From contig JAVBQO010000002.1 in the NCBI GenBank assembly GCA_031548885.1, positions 1 to 64,000 of the forward strand: a stretch of DNA of 64,000 nucleotides. Direction: 5' to 3'. Shown one piece after another: positions 34,075 through 42,974 of this stretch. A program made the position numbers and the translations under genes. The notes beneath the pieces were generated by a model that saw only the letters and a list, made by a program, of their open reading frames with translations, was not told the origin of the DNA and did not search any database. The DNA comes from JAVBQO01 sp031548885. Lineage in GTDB: Bacteria; Patescibacteriota; Saccharimonadia; Saccharimonadales; Saccharimonadaceae. The number at the start of each line of letters is the position of its first letter. Positions within the stretch are counted from its first letter, which is position 1.

Positions 34075-34984
34075 ACAGCCAAAAGTATCAGTTATAGTTA
34101 CGAATTATAACTACGCGAATTATATCCGCGAATCACTCGATAGTGTTGCAAATCAGACGCACACGAATCTGGAACTGATTATCATCAATGATGGGTCAAC
34201 CGACAACAGTGATGAAGTAATAAAAAGTTGGCTACACGATAACCGAAGTATTGCGAAAAAGACAAACTATATCTCGCAGGAAAATCAAGGAATATCTTTC
34301 GCGCGCAATACTGGTCTTGGCGCAGCAAATGGCGAATATCTTATATTTCTTGACGCTGACGATTATTTTCCGAACGACTATATCGAAAAACTTGCGAGCG
34401 TGGCGTCGTCGAGCGGCGCGGATGTGGTATATGGCAACACCTGCGCTTTCACTGAAACGGGAGAAATCGACAAAACAGACTATCCCGATTTCGCACTCGA
34501 AATCATGATGGCATCCAACATCATAAACATCAGCACGCTCATCAAAACGAATGTTGCGCGCACCAATGAGTTTGATATGTATTTGAATCGCCGTTCTCAC
34601 GAAGATTGGGATTTTTTCCTGGGGCTGGCATTGTCGGGCGCGTATATTGTTCATACGAAAGATACGGAGTTGTTCTACAGGGTCAAAATTGATTCGCGAA
34701 ATGTAGCAGGGGGAGCCGGTCAATATCAAAAAGTGTATGATTATATAACAAAGAAATACTCGCAAAAATATCCCAAACTGTTTGATGACATCAGTCACAA
34801 TTGGGAGCACAAAAGAGAAAAGTGGATTCAGAATGCCCAGATCAACATCGGCGACCTACAGAATGAACTAGCCAGAAAAGACCTAGAGATTGCCGACATA
34901 ACAAACTCAACAACGTACAAAGTACTATCCAATATAGCAGCGCCTGCCCGGAAAATGAAACGAATATTGAGAGGAAAGAAATGA
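34067..34984 (+). CDS. GT2 glycosyltransferase
   Basis: 305 residues: SVIVTNYNYANYIRESLDS, NDGSTDNSDE, GISFARNTGLGAANG, IFLDADDYFPN. The ATG at 34067 is chosen: the longer ORF is the out-of-frame end of the previous gene, and GAGGACGAAGAA precedes this ATG. Overlaps the previous gene by 8 nt and the next one by 4 nt. Confidence 0.88.
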   Translation: MVKQPKVSVIVTNYNYANYIRESLDSVANQTHTNLELIIINDGSTDNSDEVIKSWLHDNRSIAKKTNYISQENQGISFARNTGLGAANGEYLIFLDADDYFPNDYIEKLASVASSSGADVVYGNTCAFTETGEIDKTDYPDFALEIMMASNIINISTLIKTNVARTNEFDMYLNRRSHEDWDFFLGLALSGAYIVHTKDTELFYRVKIDSRNVAGGAGQYQKVYDYITKKYSQKYPKLFDDISHNWEHKREKWIQNAQINIGDLQNELARKDLEIADITNSTTYKVLSNIAAPARKMKRILRGKK

Positions 34985-36909
34985 AATCATCCGTCAAAAA
35001 AATTGCCACCAAAATAACACGTGGCAGCATCAAAGTCGGCAAAAAAGCCGTCAACGCCAGTCCGAAACTCAAAGGTTTCCTACGCACCAATATATTGTCC
35101 GCCATCAATTCGCCGCTGACCAATTCGTCCGCAGCTGGTTTGGAGAACCAGTACAAACAGTGGTACATTCAGAATTATCCTGATGCGATTGATTGCTACA
35201 ATATGAAAAAAGAGCAAGACAGGTTTTCGTACAAGCCGCTCATATCGGTCATTGTTCCGACGTACAATACGCCAGAAAACTTCTTTTGCGAAACGGTCGA
35301 ATCGGTGCTGTCGCAAGTTTATGACAATTGGGAATTGATTTTGGTTGATGACTGTTCGCCCGATGCACGAACGCGTGAATTGATCAAGGAATATGCTGCG
35401 ACCGATTCGCGCATCAAATACAAGTTTTTGAAAAAAAACCATCACATTTCTGGCGCGACAAACGAAGCGTTCAAGATCGCGACGGGCGATTTCATTTTGT
35501 TGTTTGACCACGATGATTTGCTGTGGCCGAACGCGCTTTTCGAGGTTGCGAAAGCTGTGAACAATGATCGAAATCTCGAGTTTATTTATACTGACGAAGA
35601 CAAGATTATTGATGATGATCGCCGCAATCACACCGATTTGTTTTTCAAGTCCGACTGGAATCCCGACTGGCTGCATTCGGCAAACTACATAACCCACATA
35701 ACAGTGGTAAAAAAAGATTTGATCGATAAGTTCGGCGGTGAACGCGGCGAATTCAATGGTGCTCAGGACTGGGAGTTTATCATGCGAATGACGCGAAATA
35801 TTGACCCAGCGAAAATCCACCACATACCAAAAGTTGTCTATAGTTGGCGCGTTTCCGAAAACTCAACCGCCAAATCAGTCGACGCGAAACCATACGTTTT
35901 GGAAGCAGGCGTCAAAGCTGTCACGGAAGACTTGTTGGCAAAAGGCTACAAACCAGAAGAATTCGTCGTCAGCCCTGACAAAAAACACCCAGGTTACATT
36001 CACACCGATTTTGTAATCAAAGGAAGCCCGAAGGTATCAATTGTCATTCCATCCAAAAACCAATTCAATATTCTGAAGCGCTGTCTTGATTCGATTTATG
36101 CAAAAACAACATACGATAATTTCGAAGTTGTTCTAGTCGACACCAGATCTACGGACAAGCGTGTTCTCGGGCTGTACGAGAAATTTTCGCAAAAGCATAG
36201 CAATTTCAAAAAAGTGGACTTTGCTCGCGAGAAGTTTAGTTATTCGGACGCGTGCAATTTTGGTGCGAAAAATTCCATCGGCGATTATTTGGTCATGCTC
36301 AACAACGACACCGAAGTGATTTCGCGTAATTGGTTGGAAAAAATGCTCGGCGATGCGCAGCGGCCGGAAATCGGTGCCGTCGGCGTGAAATTGTATTATC
36401 CAGACAAGACGAGCATTCAGCATGCTGGGATCAGGCTTGGTTTGGATTCTGACACCGCTCTCGCAGCGAACATCATTGAGCATGCGGGCAATTGCCGATC
36501 GTTGAACCAATGGTCGCGGTTTATTAGCAAGCACAATGTGACCGCTGTCACGGCAGCTTGCATGATGATTTCGCGGAAAAAATTTGACGAAGTGAAGGGT
36601 TTTGATACGAAGCTCGCGGTAACTTTTAATGATGTTGATTTGAACCTGAAATTGATTGAAAAAGGATATTTCAATTTGTTTAATCCGACTGTTGAGCTAA
36701 TTCATCACGAAAGTATTTCGGTTGGAAGAATCGACATCCGTGACAGAAAGCGTGATTCGGCTGAATATCGCGCCGCCGCGAAACTATTCACAAAACGTTG
36801 GGGCAAGTATTTGGAGTATGATCCAAACTATAGCCCGAATTTTTCGCGCAAAGATGCTGAGTTGACGATTGATATTCTAGATGCGCCCAGCGAAACAAAA
36901 CAAAGCTAA
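34981..36909 (+). CDS. Double-domain GT2 glycosyltransferase
   Basis: 642 residues with two GT2 domains: the first (about 80-290) with SVIVPTYNTPENFF, VDDCSPDARTR, LLFDHDDLLWP; the second (about 345-590) with SIVIPSKNQFNILKRC, VDTRSTDKR, VMLNNDTEVIS, TAACMMISRKKFDEVKGFD. This two-domain form is common in rhamnan and O-antigen polymerising transferases. The N-terminal ~75 residues are basic and helical. Ends the plus-strand glycan operon; 43 nt follow without a clear terminator. Confidence 0.9.
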   Translation: MKSSVKKIATKITRGSIKVGKKAVNASPKLKGFLRTNILSAINSPLTNSSAAGLENQYKQWYIQNYPDAIDCYNMKKEQDRFSYKPLISVIVPTYNTPENFFCETVESVLSQVYDNWELILVDDCSPDARTRELIKEYAATDSRIKYKFLKKNHHISGATNEAFKIATGDFILLFDHDDLLWPNALFEVAKAVNNDRNLEFIYTDEDKIIDDDRRNHTDLFFKSDWNPDWLHSANYITHITVVKKDLIDKFGGERGEFNGAQDWEFIMRMTRNIDPAKIHHIPKVVYSWRVSENSTAKSVDAKPYVLEAGVKAVTEDLLAKGYKPEEFVVSPDKKHPGYIHTDFVIKGSPKVSIVIPSKNQFNILKRCLDSIYAKTTYDNFEVVLVDTRSTDKRVLGLYEKFSQKHSNFKKVDFAREKFSYSDACNFGAKNSIGDYLVMLNNDTEVISRNWLEKMLGDAQRPEIGAVGVKLYYPDKTSIQHAGIRLGLDSDTALAANIIEHAGNCRSLNQWSRFISKHNVTAVTAACMMISRKKFDEVKGFDTKLAVTFNDVDLNLKLIEKGYFNLFNPTVELIHHESISVGRIDIRDRKRDSAEYRAAAKLFTKRWGKYLEYDPNYSPNFSRKDAELTIDILDAPSETKQS

Positions 36910-36952
36910 ATAGACCGCAGTTTCTGGCGATCGACCTGAACTTGCTAATTGA

Positions 36953-39148
36953 TCATTTTGCTGCGAAAAGCCATTTCTGCGCCGCTGTTGCATTGCTGCT
37001 GTAGATCTGCATAGGCGTGCTGCTGGCTGGATTGGCCGCTGTGACATCCAGCGCTTTGTTGGCGTTCGGGTTGATCAGGGTGAAAGTTCCATCGTTGTTT
37101 TTTTCGATACGCCACCGTTGCGCCACCGAATTGTTTGCCGTATATATTTGGACATTCGCGCCGTTGTTTGTGGAAGCACCGTGAACATCCAGTGCTTTGC
37201 CAGCGTTCGGATTGATAATTGTGTAGTACTCGCCGTTGTCTGTGTAGGTGACTTTCCACCGTTGCGCCGCCGAATTGTTTTTTGCGTATATCTGTACGCG
37301 CGTGCCATTGAGAACGCCACCATTTGTGACATCGAGTGCTTTGTTTGAGTCTAGTTTGGACAACATTTGGTACGTGCCGTTGGCGACCGGCTGCGTGCTG
37401 GCGGTTTTTGGGATCCATGTTTGTGCACCTGATCCGTTTCTTGTGTATAGTTGCGTGGCTGTGCCGGATGCGGAACTGCCGCCCTTGACGTCGAGCGCTT
37501 TGCCCGAACAGGCATTGATGAACTCATATCCGCTACCGAGCGGACTCGCATACCAACTCTGCGCGCAGGATCCGCTGCTACTAGTCCATATATTGATTTT
37601 CGCACCATTGCTTTTGCTCGCCCCATAAACATCGAGTGCTTTGCCAGCGTTCGTGTTCAAAAAAGTATAGTATCCGGTCGCGGCGTTGTAAGTAACAGCA
37701 AAACGCTGCGCGTAAGTTCGGTTGCTCGAGTATATTTGCGCGGCTGTTCCGTTTGCTTTGAGTCCGCCCACGATATCCAGGGCTTTGTTGCTGCCGACAC
37801 CAGAGTCAAAATAATATGTTCCATCCGCAATTTTTTGCGAAGTTGGCGGCAGGTAGAACTTTTGGGCAGCCGTTTTGTTGCGGGAATACATCGCAACAAT
37901 ATTGCCGATAGAGGTGTTTGCGTTCGCAACATCAAGCGCTAGGGCGTAGTTGAGCTTTGGGCTTATGGTAAGTGACCCATCGCCGTTGTACTCCACGAGC
38001 CATTTCTGAGCATCGCTGTTGTTTGCGGCGTATTGTTGCAGCCGCACCCCAGAGCGGGCATTGGCATTTGGTACATCCAGGACTTTTCCTGTTGCGGAGT
38101 TTTTGATGGTGTAGTAACCGTCAGAATTCTTCGAGAACTTCCAAATACTGCCGCCTCTAGCCGTGATCTGCGATAGGTTGTCGGATCCTATCCCGACGGT
38201 CGAGTTGGTGTTGATTGAGCTTGCGATGTAGTAGTTACCATTCGGCAAATAGTCGGATGCTCTTGCAGACTGAGTTGATCCAAACCAATTGGTAAAGAAA
38301 TTATAAAAATTCCGGTTTCCATACGCACCGCACGGCGCTGTGCCTACGCCAGCTGCCAATGCTGCTGCGTTGGGTTGGTACGGCGTGTAGCGGTAAAGTG
38401 CCGAGGTCGCATAATTCGCAATGTACACATTGGATCCGCCACACGATGCGTCCGGCGAATACCGCACAAAGGATGTCTGATACGCTGGGTAGTTTGACCA
38501 GCCACCGTTCAGCACAGTGCGAAATAGATATGCCGCACCCTCGAGCTGACTGACGAGCCCGCGGTTGCTGGACGAACAAGGTGCCGTATCTGGGCAGCCA
38601 TAACCAGTAGCGTTTTGGTATTGGTTGCTATTTGGCCAATTATCTGTGACTAGACTTTGTTCTTTGTGGAGTAGAACGATCAGCACCTGTGGGTTGATTT
38701 GAAATTTTTGCGCCGCATTGTAGATTATTTGCGCCGCACTTTGTCCGCCGCTAGTTGTCGGCATACCATTGGCGTCAAATCGTGAATTTGACATACACAG
38801 GAAATAGCCATTTTTGGTGTTGTAAGTTATCGACGGGTTGCCCGCATAATAAGCTTTGGTTGCGCTCGTTGCAACAACCGCAGATCCAGCACTGGCGACA
38901 GTTTTGTTGCAGGAGTTCTGCGAATTCAGGAAATTTTGAATACTGTTCACATCCATAGAGCCGGCATTGCTCATCGTTGCGTCGCTCATGATATTTCCGG
39001 CCTGGAAGCCATTCAGCGTTGCATCAGCTTTGTTCGAGTTTGCGAAATTGACGCCAACAAAAGTACCGATTGCAACGATGACTATTGTAGAAGTGGCAGC
39101 AATACTTTTGACAAATTTTTTTTCTATATTTTTTTGTATTCTAAACAT
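36953..39148 (-). CDS. Secreted lysozyme-like protein with three ricin-type lectin domains
   Basis: 731 residues. Signal-anchor at about 15-38. Residues about 55-290 form a Cys-rich lysozyme-like domain with FQINPQVLIVLLHKEQSLVTD (probable catalytic Glu) and ATGYGCPD. Residues about 300-731 are three consecutive beta-trefoil units built from repeats of the type GKALDV-GAS-NGA-VQIYTANNS-AQRW (ricin B-type, carbohydrate binding). It probably binds and cuts cell-wall or host glycans at the surface. GGAGC lies upstream of the ATG. Sits within the glycan locus, on the opposite strand from the Wzm operon. Confidence 0.85.
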   Translation of the reverse strand: MFRIQKNIEKKFVKSIAATSTIVIVAIGTFVGVNFANSNKADATLNGFQAGNIMSDATMSNAGSMDVNSIQNFLNSQNSCNKTVASAGSAVVATSATKAYYAGNPSITYNTKNGYFLCMSNSRFDANGMPTTSGGQSAAQIIYNAAQKFQINPQVLIVLLHKEQSLVTDNWPNSNQYQNATGYGCPDTAPCSSSNRGLVSQLEGAAYLFRTVLNGGWSNYPAYQTSFVRYSPDASCGGSNVYIANYATSALYRYTPYQPNAAALAAGVGTAPCGAYGNRNFYNFFTNWFGSTQSARASDYLPNGNYYIASSINTNSTVGIGSDNLSQITARGGSIWKFSKNSDGYYTIKNSATGKVLDVPNANARSGVRLQQYAANNSDAQKWLVEYNGDGSLTISPKLNYALALDVANANTSIGNIVAMYSRNKTAAQKFYLPPTSQKIADGTYYFDSGVGSNKALDIVGGLKANGTAAQIYSSNRTYAQRFAVTYNAATGYYTFLNTNAGKALDVYGASKSNGAKINIWTSSSGSCAQSWYASPLGSGYEFINACSGKALDVKGGSSASGTATQLYTRNGSGAQTWIPKTASTQPVANGTYQMLSKLDSNKALDVTNGGVLNGTRVQIYAKNNSAAQRWKVTYTDNGEYYTIINPNAGKALDVHGASTNNGANVQIYTANNSVAQRWRIEKNNDGTFTLINPNANKALDVTAANPASSTPMQIYSSNATAAQKWLFAAK

Positions 39149-39160
39149 GCCTGCTCCATC

Positions 39161-39709
39161 TTATTGAATTGTTCCGGAGGCCGAACCACTGCGGCCATCG
39201 CTGGTTATATTCACGCTAAATTTTTGACCGAGACTAGCTTTTGACGTCGGTATAGAATTGATTTCGCACGAACTGTAATTGCTATTTGCGATCACCGGCA
39301 CGGTCGCGTTGTAGCTGCCGGCCGTTATCACGCAGTTTCCGCTGTTGCTTGTTAGGTTGGTAATATTGATAACAACACTGATGGTGTCGGGCTGAGCTGT
39401 GAAACTCGCATCGATTTTGAGATCGGAACTTTTGCTTTTGTCGCTGGCGTTATTGTTTGTGACCGATTGGCCATTTGCGTCGCTGGCTTGTGTTGGAGTT
39501 TTGTCGCCAGTGTCGTCTGGGTTGTTTGTGCTCGAATTATTGCTCGCGTCGCTTTTGACGGAATTTTCGCCAAGGTTGGATATATTGACAGTATTGTCGG
39601 TCGATGTTTTGAAATGTCTAAAGTATACGAACAGGCCAACCATGGCGGCGATCGCAATCAAAACTATGATAACAGCCAACTTAACATGAGATTTGTGGTG
39701 GATTTTCAT
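39161..39709 (-). CDS. Membrane-anchored exported protein, unknown
   Basis: 182 residues: helix 9-30, then a 70-residue Ser/Thr/Asn/Asp-rich linker, then a small beta-rich domain (about 95-182) with two Cys (GNCVITAG, SSCEIN) that could form a disulphide, Ig-like in general character. Not recognised as a family. Lies 12 nt upstream of the lectin gene on the same strand, so the two are probably co-transcribed, and it may dock that protein to the membrane (inference from position). Confidence 0.65.
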   Translation of the reverse strand: MKIHHKSHVKLAVIIVLIAIAAMVGLFVYFRHFKTSTDNTVNISNLGENSVKSDASNNSSTNNPDDTGDKTPTQASDANGQSVTNNNASDKSKSSDLKIDASFTAQPDTISVVINITNLTSNSGNCVITAGSYNATVPVIANSNYSSCEINSIPTSKASLGQKFSVNITSDGRSGSASGTIQ

Positions 39710-39786
39710 GGTTCTATTATTTTACCATAAGTTCTTTGAGCGTGCAAAACACCAGAACAATTCGCGCCAAATGAAGTGAGGCGGGT

Positions 39787-41382
39787 CTATTCACCTGTGT
39801 CTAAATTATAACTTGGACTCGATTGCACATTTTCGGCACAATTTTGAACTTGCAATATTTGTCGGCTCGCAAATGATGTACAGTAGACAGGAGGTGGATT
39901 CTTCGGGAATTCGACATCGCGGTCTTTGGGGATCTTGTAGAAAATTCGTACCTGATTGACCCATACTTGATCGATTCCTCCAAACTGAATGTCAATTACC
40001 TGAGAATCATTCAGCTGGACAGTGGCCGGCATAACACGAACTGATTCGCGCCCGCTGGCTATATCGTGTTTAATTAGTGCCTCCCGATAACTGACGAGCG
40101 ATTTTCGCAAATATGTTGCCTGCGTAACGCGCGACAAATATATCATGCTGCAGCCAAATCCGAGTAGCGCCACGATCATTGATATTACAAACATAGAGGG
40201 GGTAAAATTGAATTTCTTTACCCATTGCGACACAGAGGAGGCTAGCAGATAGACCAAACCAGCGATGCCCAGCATGATAAAGCTGGTTCCGGCGAACAAC
40301 ACGCGATTTGACCCCAACCCTGTAAAATCTATAGAATTTGCCCATGAAACTAAAACTCCCACTGTCAATATCGGCACGAATATACTCACGGTGGACAATG
40401 CAAAAATCCAGATGTAGCGGCGTAAGCTCTTGGGCTTTGAGAAAATAATAAATAACAATAAGCCAACAAGGACAGGAAACAAGACGCGCCAACCTACAGT
40501 GTATTGTGAGATTATATCGAAATGATCAACAATACGAGGCACAAACCGATCGCTAAAACCGGCGTTCTGACCAGCCTGGCGCATTCTTACCCAGGGTGAT
40601 GTCACGAGCAAGAGAAGTCCCGCAATAGCAGACAGCATCGTCGTGATCGATACTCCCAATAGATTTCTGCGCCACTTTTTAATACGTTTGTTTTTGAGAA
40701 ATGATATAACAAGTACCGAAAACCCGGCTGCCCCCACTAGAATCGGCATGAATTCGTAAAACCCGGCTGTGAATAAACCACTTACAAATAAAGCGACGTA
40801 TTGCCACCAATGAATCCTCGGTCGATCTACTAGAGAGCAGCCAATCGCCAGCATCAACAAAAACGCTGCGCCGCCAGTCACGTAAACCGTGGCGGCAGAG
40901 AACCAAATATATGTGTCAAATAAGCTTGGCGCACAGACTAGAACCATTAGGCTTGTGAATATTGCCAGAGCGGTAAATAATCGTTTTCGCGCTAGCGCGT
41001 TGGTGCCGCGTATCACGCGTTTTGCTAGCCAGTGCCCAACGTATCCAGCACAGCAAACGATAACCAGTAGCGACAAAAACGGCACAATTTTTATTGCGAA
41101 AAGCCCGAATAGCTTGATAGAGAAAATCAACACCAGTGCGTTGCTGTACCGACCCGAATAGACGTTGTAATCCAAAATTGAGTCGACGAATCCTTTCTTG
41201 TTGAACAAATTATAAAACACATAATCGTCGGCTAATGCCGCGCCACCCATGCTATTGATCGCGAGAATGGCTAAAAAAGAAAGCGAAATTATTAACAAAA
41301 ATACCGTTAAGATATTGATGTATCTATCCCTAGCGAAAAATTTTTTCACATGAGAATATTTCGTGAGCGGATTCTTTATCAT
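39787..41382 (-). CDS. Polytopic membrane protein (possible DUF6056/glycan-modifying type)
   Basis: 531 residues with about 11 hydrophobic helices from residue 22 to 425 and a C-terminal ~100-residue exported soluble domain. The first loop contains ALADDYVFYNLFNKKG and NVYSGRYSNALV, an acidic-motif loop similar to GT-C-type and DUF6056 membrane proteins in O-antigen clusters. It may transfer a side-branch sugar from a lipid carrier on the outer face, for example one made by the GtrB-like enzyme. The family call is tentative. Confidence 0.6.
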   Translation of the reverse strand: MIKNPLTKYSHVKKFFARDRYINILTVFLLIISLSFLAILAINSMGGAALADDYVFYNLFNKKGFVDSILDYNVYSGRYSNALVLIFSIKLFGLFAIKIVPFLSLLVIVCCAGYVGHWLAKRVIRGTNALARKRLFTALAIFTSLMVLVCAPSLFDTYIWFSAATVYVTGGAAFLLMLAIGCSLVDRPRIHWWQYVALFVSGLFTAGFYEFMPILVGAAGFSVLVISFLKNKRIKKWRRNLLGVSITTMLSAIAGLLLLVTSPWVRMRQAGQNAGFSDRFVPRIVDHFDIISQYTVGWRVLFPVLVGLLLFIIFSKPKSLRRYIWIFALSTVSIFVPILTVGVLVSWANSIDFTGLGSNRVLFAGTSFIMLGIAGLVYLLASSVSQWVKKFNFTPSMFVISMIVALLGFGCSMIYLSRVTQATYLRKSLVSYREALIKHDIASGRESVRVMPATVQLNDSQVIDIQFGGIDQVWVNQVRIFYKIPKDRDVEFPKNPPPVYCTSFASRQILQVQNCAENVQSSPSYNLDTGE

Positions 41383-41388
41383 GAATCT

Positions 41389-41394
41389 ATCCTA
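41389..41394 (-). promoter_or_regulatory. -10 box, leaderless-type
   Basis: TAGGAT on minus followed by six nucleotides and the ATG at 41382. No Shine-Dalgarno. Confidence 0.35.
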
Positions 41395-41410
41395 TCATTA
41401 ATATTCGGGA

Positions 41411-42259
41411 TCACACCAAATATTTTCCATAGCCAGACTTCACAAGTGGCAAAGCCAGTTTCCCCAGCTGCGTTTCATCTATAAATCCTTCGCGAAAAGC
41501 GACTTTTTCTGGGCTGCCAATGATTTGGCCGGTGCGATTTTGAATGACTTTGATATAATCGCTGGCATCGCCTAGCGAATCGATCGTGCCTGTGTCAAGC
41601 CAAACATCGCCGCCGTCAAGCGTTGTAACATTCAACTTGCCTCGCCGTAAGTATTCTTCATTGATGGACGTGATTTCCAACTCGCCACGTTCGGACGGCT
41701 GAACATTTTTCGCAATTTCGATAACATCGTTGTCATAGAAATACAAACCGACGACCGCATAATTTGACTTGGGCTGGGAAGGCTTTTCTTCTATTGAAAC
41801 GGCGCGTTTTTCGTCATCAAATTCCACAACTCCGTATCGCTCTGGATCTGATACGCGGTAGGCAAAAACCGTTCCACCCTCGGGACTGACACTTTGTTTG
41901 AGTGTTTCGCGCAAATGGTTGCCGTTGAAAATATTGTCGCCCAAAATAAGCGCAACTTTGTCGTCGCCAATGAACTCTTCGCCCAAAATGAAAGCTTGCG
42001 CCAGGCCGTCCGGGCTAGGCTGCACAACATATGATAATGATATGCCCCATTGAGAGCCATCGCCCAACAGGTTCTTGAATGCAACCTGGTCATCGGGAGT
42101 TGTGATGATCAGGATTTCGCGAATTCCTGCTGTCATCAACGTCGACAACGGATAATAAATCATCGGCTTGTCATAGATCGGCATCAACTGCTTGCTGATT
42201 GCCTGTGTGATTGGGTAAAGACGGGTGCCGCTGCCGCCAGCTAAAATAATTCCCTTCAT
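41411..42259 (-). CDS. rmlA: Glucose-1-phosphate thymidylyltransferase
   Basis: 282 residues. Makes dTDP-glucose from glucose-1-phosphate and dTTP. Signature GIILAGGSGTRLYPIT at the N-terminus, KQLMPIYDKPMIYYPLS, LGDNIF at the metal site, EEKPSQPKSNYAVVGLYFYD and WLDTGTIDSL. Shine-Dalgarno AGGAGG 4 nt before the ATG. Its upstream neighbourhood on this strand is a stretch of gene remnants rather than rmlC or rmlD. Confidence 0.96.
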   Translation of the reverse strand: MKGIILAGGSGTRLYPITQAISKQLMPIYDKPMIYYPLSTLMTAGIREILIITTPDDQVAFKNLLGDGSQWGISLSYVVQPSPDGLAQAFILGEEFIGDDKVALILGDNIFNGNHLRETLKQSVSPEGGTVFAYRVSDPERYGVVEFDDEKRAVSIEEKPSQPKSNYAVVGLYFYDNDVIEIAKNVQPSERGELEITSINEEYLRRGKLNVTTLDGGDVWLDTGTIDSLGDASDYIKVIQNRTGQIIGSPEKVAFREGFIDETQLGKLALPLVKSGYGKYLV

Positions 42260-42266
42260 ATTCCTC

Positions 42267-42540
42267 CTAAACCTGCTTACTCAACGATTGTAACAGATAT
42301 GCATATTGTAACAAACCGGCACCCACGATTATTCCTACGACCCATGATCGGATATGTTTGCGTTGATCAATGAATCGGTCGATCAAAATATACACTGCCA
42401 TCATGAGCGCAATCGACGGCACATACAGCGTCCGCATTCCTGATGCATACATCGTCGGAGATAGCATAATAACAAACACGCTAGCGATGAATATTGCGAT
42501 GAGTAAGCTGATGACAACACCGAGAATTTTTCTGCGAAAC
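42267..42540 (-). pseudogene. C-terminal remnant of a polytopic membrane protein
   Basis: The minus-strand frame encodes about 90 residues with three hydrophobic helices (ILGVVISLLIAIFIASVFVI, TLYVPSIALMMAVYILI, WVVGIIVGAGLLQYAYLL) ending at a stop 8 nt from rmlA. The layout resembles the C-terminal half of the membrane protein at 39787-41382. Upstream of about 42540 the frame stays open only as the antisense of another coding remnant, so the gene has lost its 5' part. Confidence 0.6.
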
Positions 42541-42842
42541 AATACGAAGGAGTTGCGTGGACGGTAAGCAGTAGCGCCAACAGCAAACCAATATATAGAC
42601 TGGTGCATCCGAACGGACGGCACTTTTGGACGAAAAACCTCAACGAGAAAAATGTGCTCGCCGCGAATGGGTATCGATACGAAGGGATCGTATGGTACGA
42701 AAGTGACAATGCCAACAAAGATGTCTACCGACTATACAACAAATCCAGCGGCAGTCATATGTGGGTCACGAGCGAGGCGGAAAGAAGCAACCTGGTAAAC
42801 AATTTGGGATACAGTTTCGAGGGAGTGGGCTGGCGTTACTAA
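42540..42842 (+). pseudogene. C-terminal remnant of a DUF5648-type repeat protein
   Basis: The plus-strand frame encodes about 100 residues with two and a bit repeats: QYEGVAW ... PIYRLVHPNGRHFWTKN ... GYRYEGIVWY ... DVYRLYNKSSGSHMWVT ... GYSFEGVGWRY stop. This matches the DUF5648 pattern found at the ends of secreted wall hydrolases. No proper start codon, ribosome site or N-terminal domain exists upstream; the repeat begins abruptly at about 42540, where the opposite-strand remnant also begins. Confidence 0.65.
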
Positions 42843-42858
42843 AAATGGTTTATCTGGA

Positions 42859-42960
42859 TTAGCCCAAATATTTTTTCAGGCTGTCGCGCCAATCGCGCGG
42901 CGCAAAGCCGGTCGATTTGATTTTGGTCAAGTCTAGCGTGCTGTGAGGCAGACACGACAC
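42859..42960 (-). pseudogene. 3' remnant of rmlD (dTDP-4-dehydrorhamnose reductase)
   Basis: About 33 codons on minus, read from 42960 to the stop at 42859, ending in STLDLTKIKSTGF ... PRDWRDSLKKYLG, which is the usual C-terminus of RmlD/RfbD proteins. No upstream rmlD sequence remains; the RmlD-like gene at 42975 has a different C-terminus. It implies that an rmlD once sat here. Confidence 0.6.
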
Positions 42961-42974
42961 AGTTCTATAAAGCC

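Noticed and set aside
35080..35823. Minus-strand ORF of 247 codons
   Set aside because: It lies wholly inside a clear GT2 gene and has an implausible composition.
42603..42842. Intact 79-residue small protein
   Set aside because: The frame is open further upstream to 42507 and the repeat pattern starts mid-unit, so it is a remnant.
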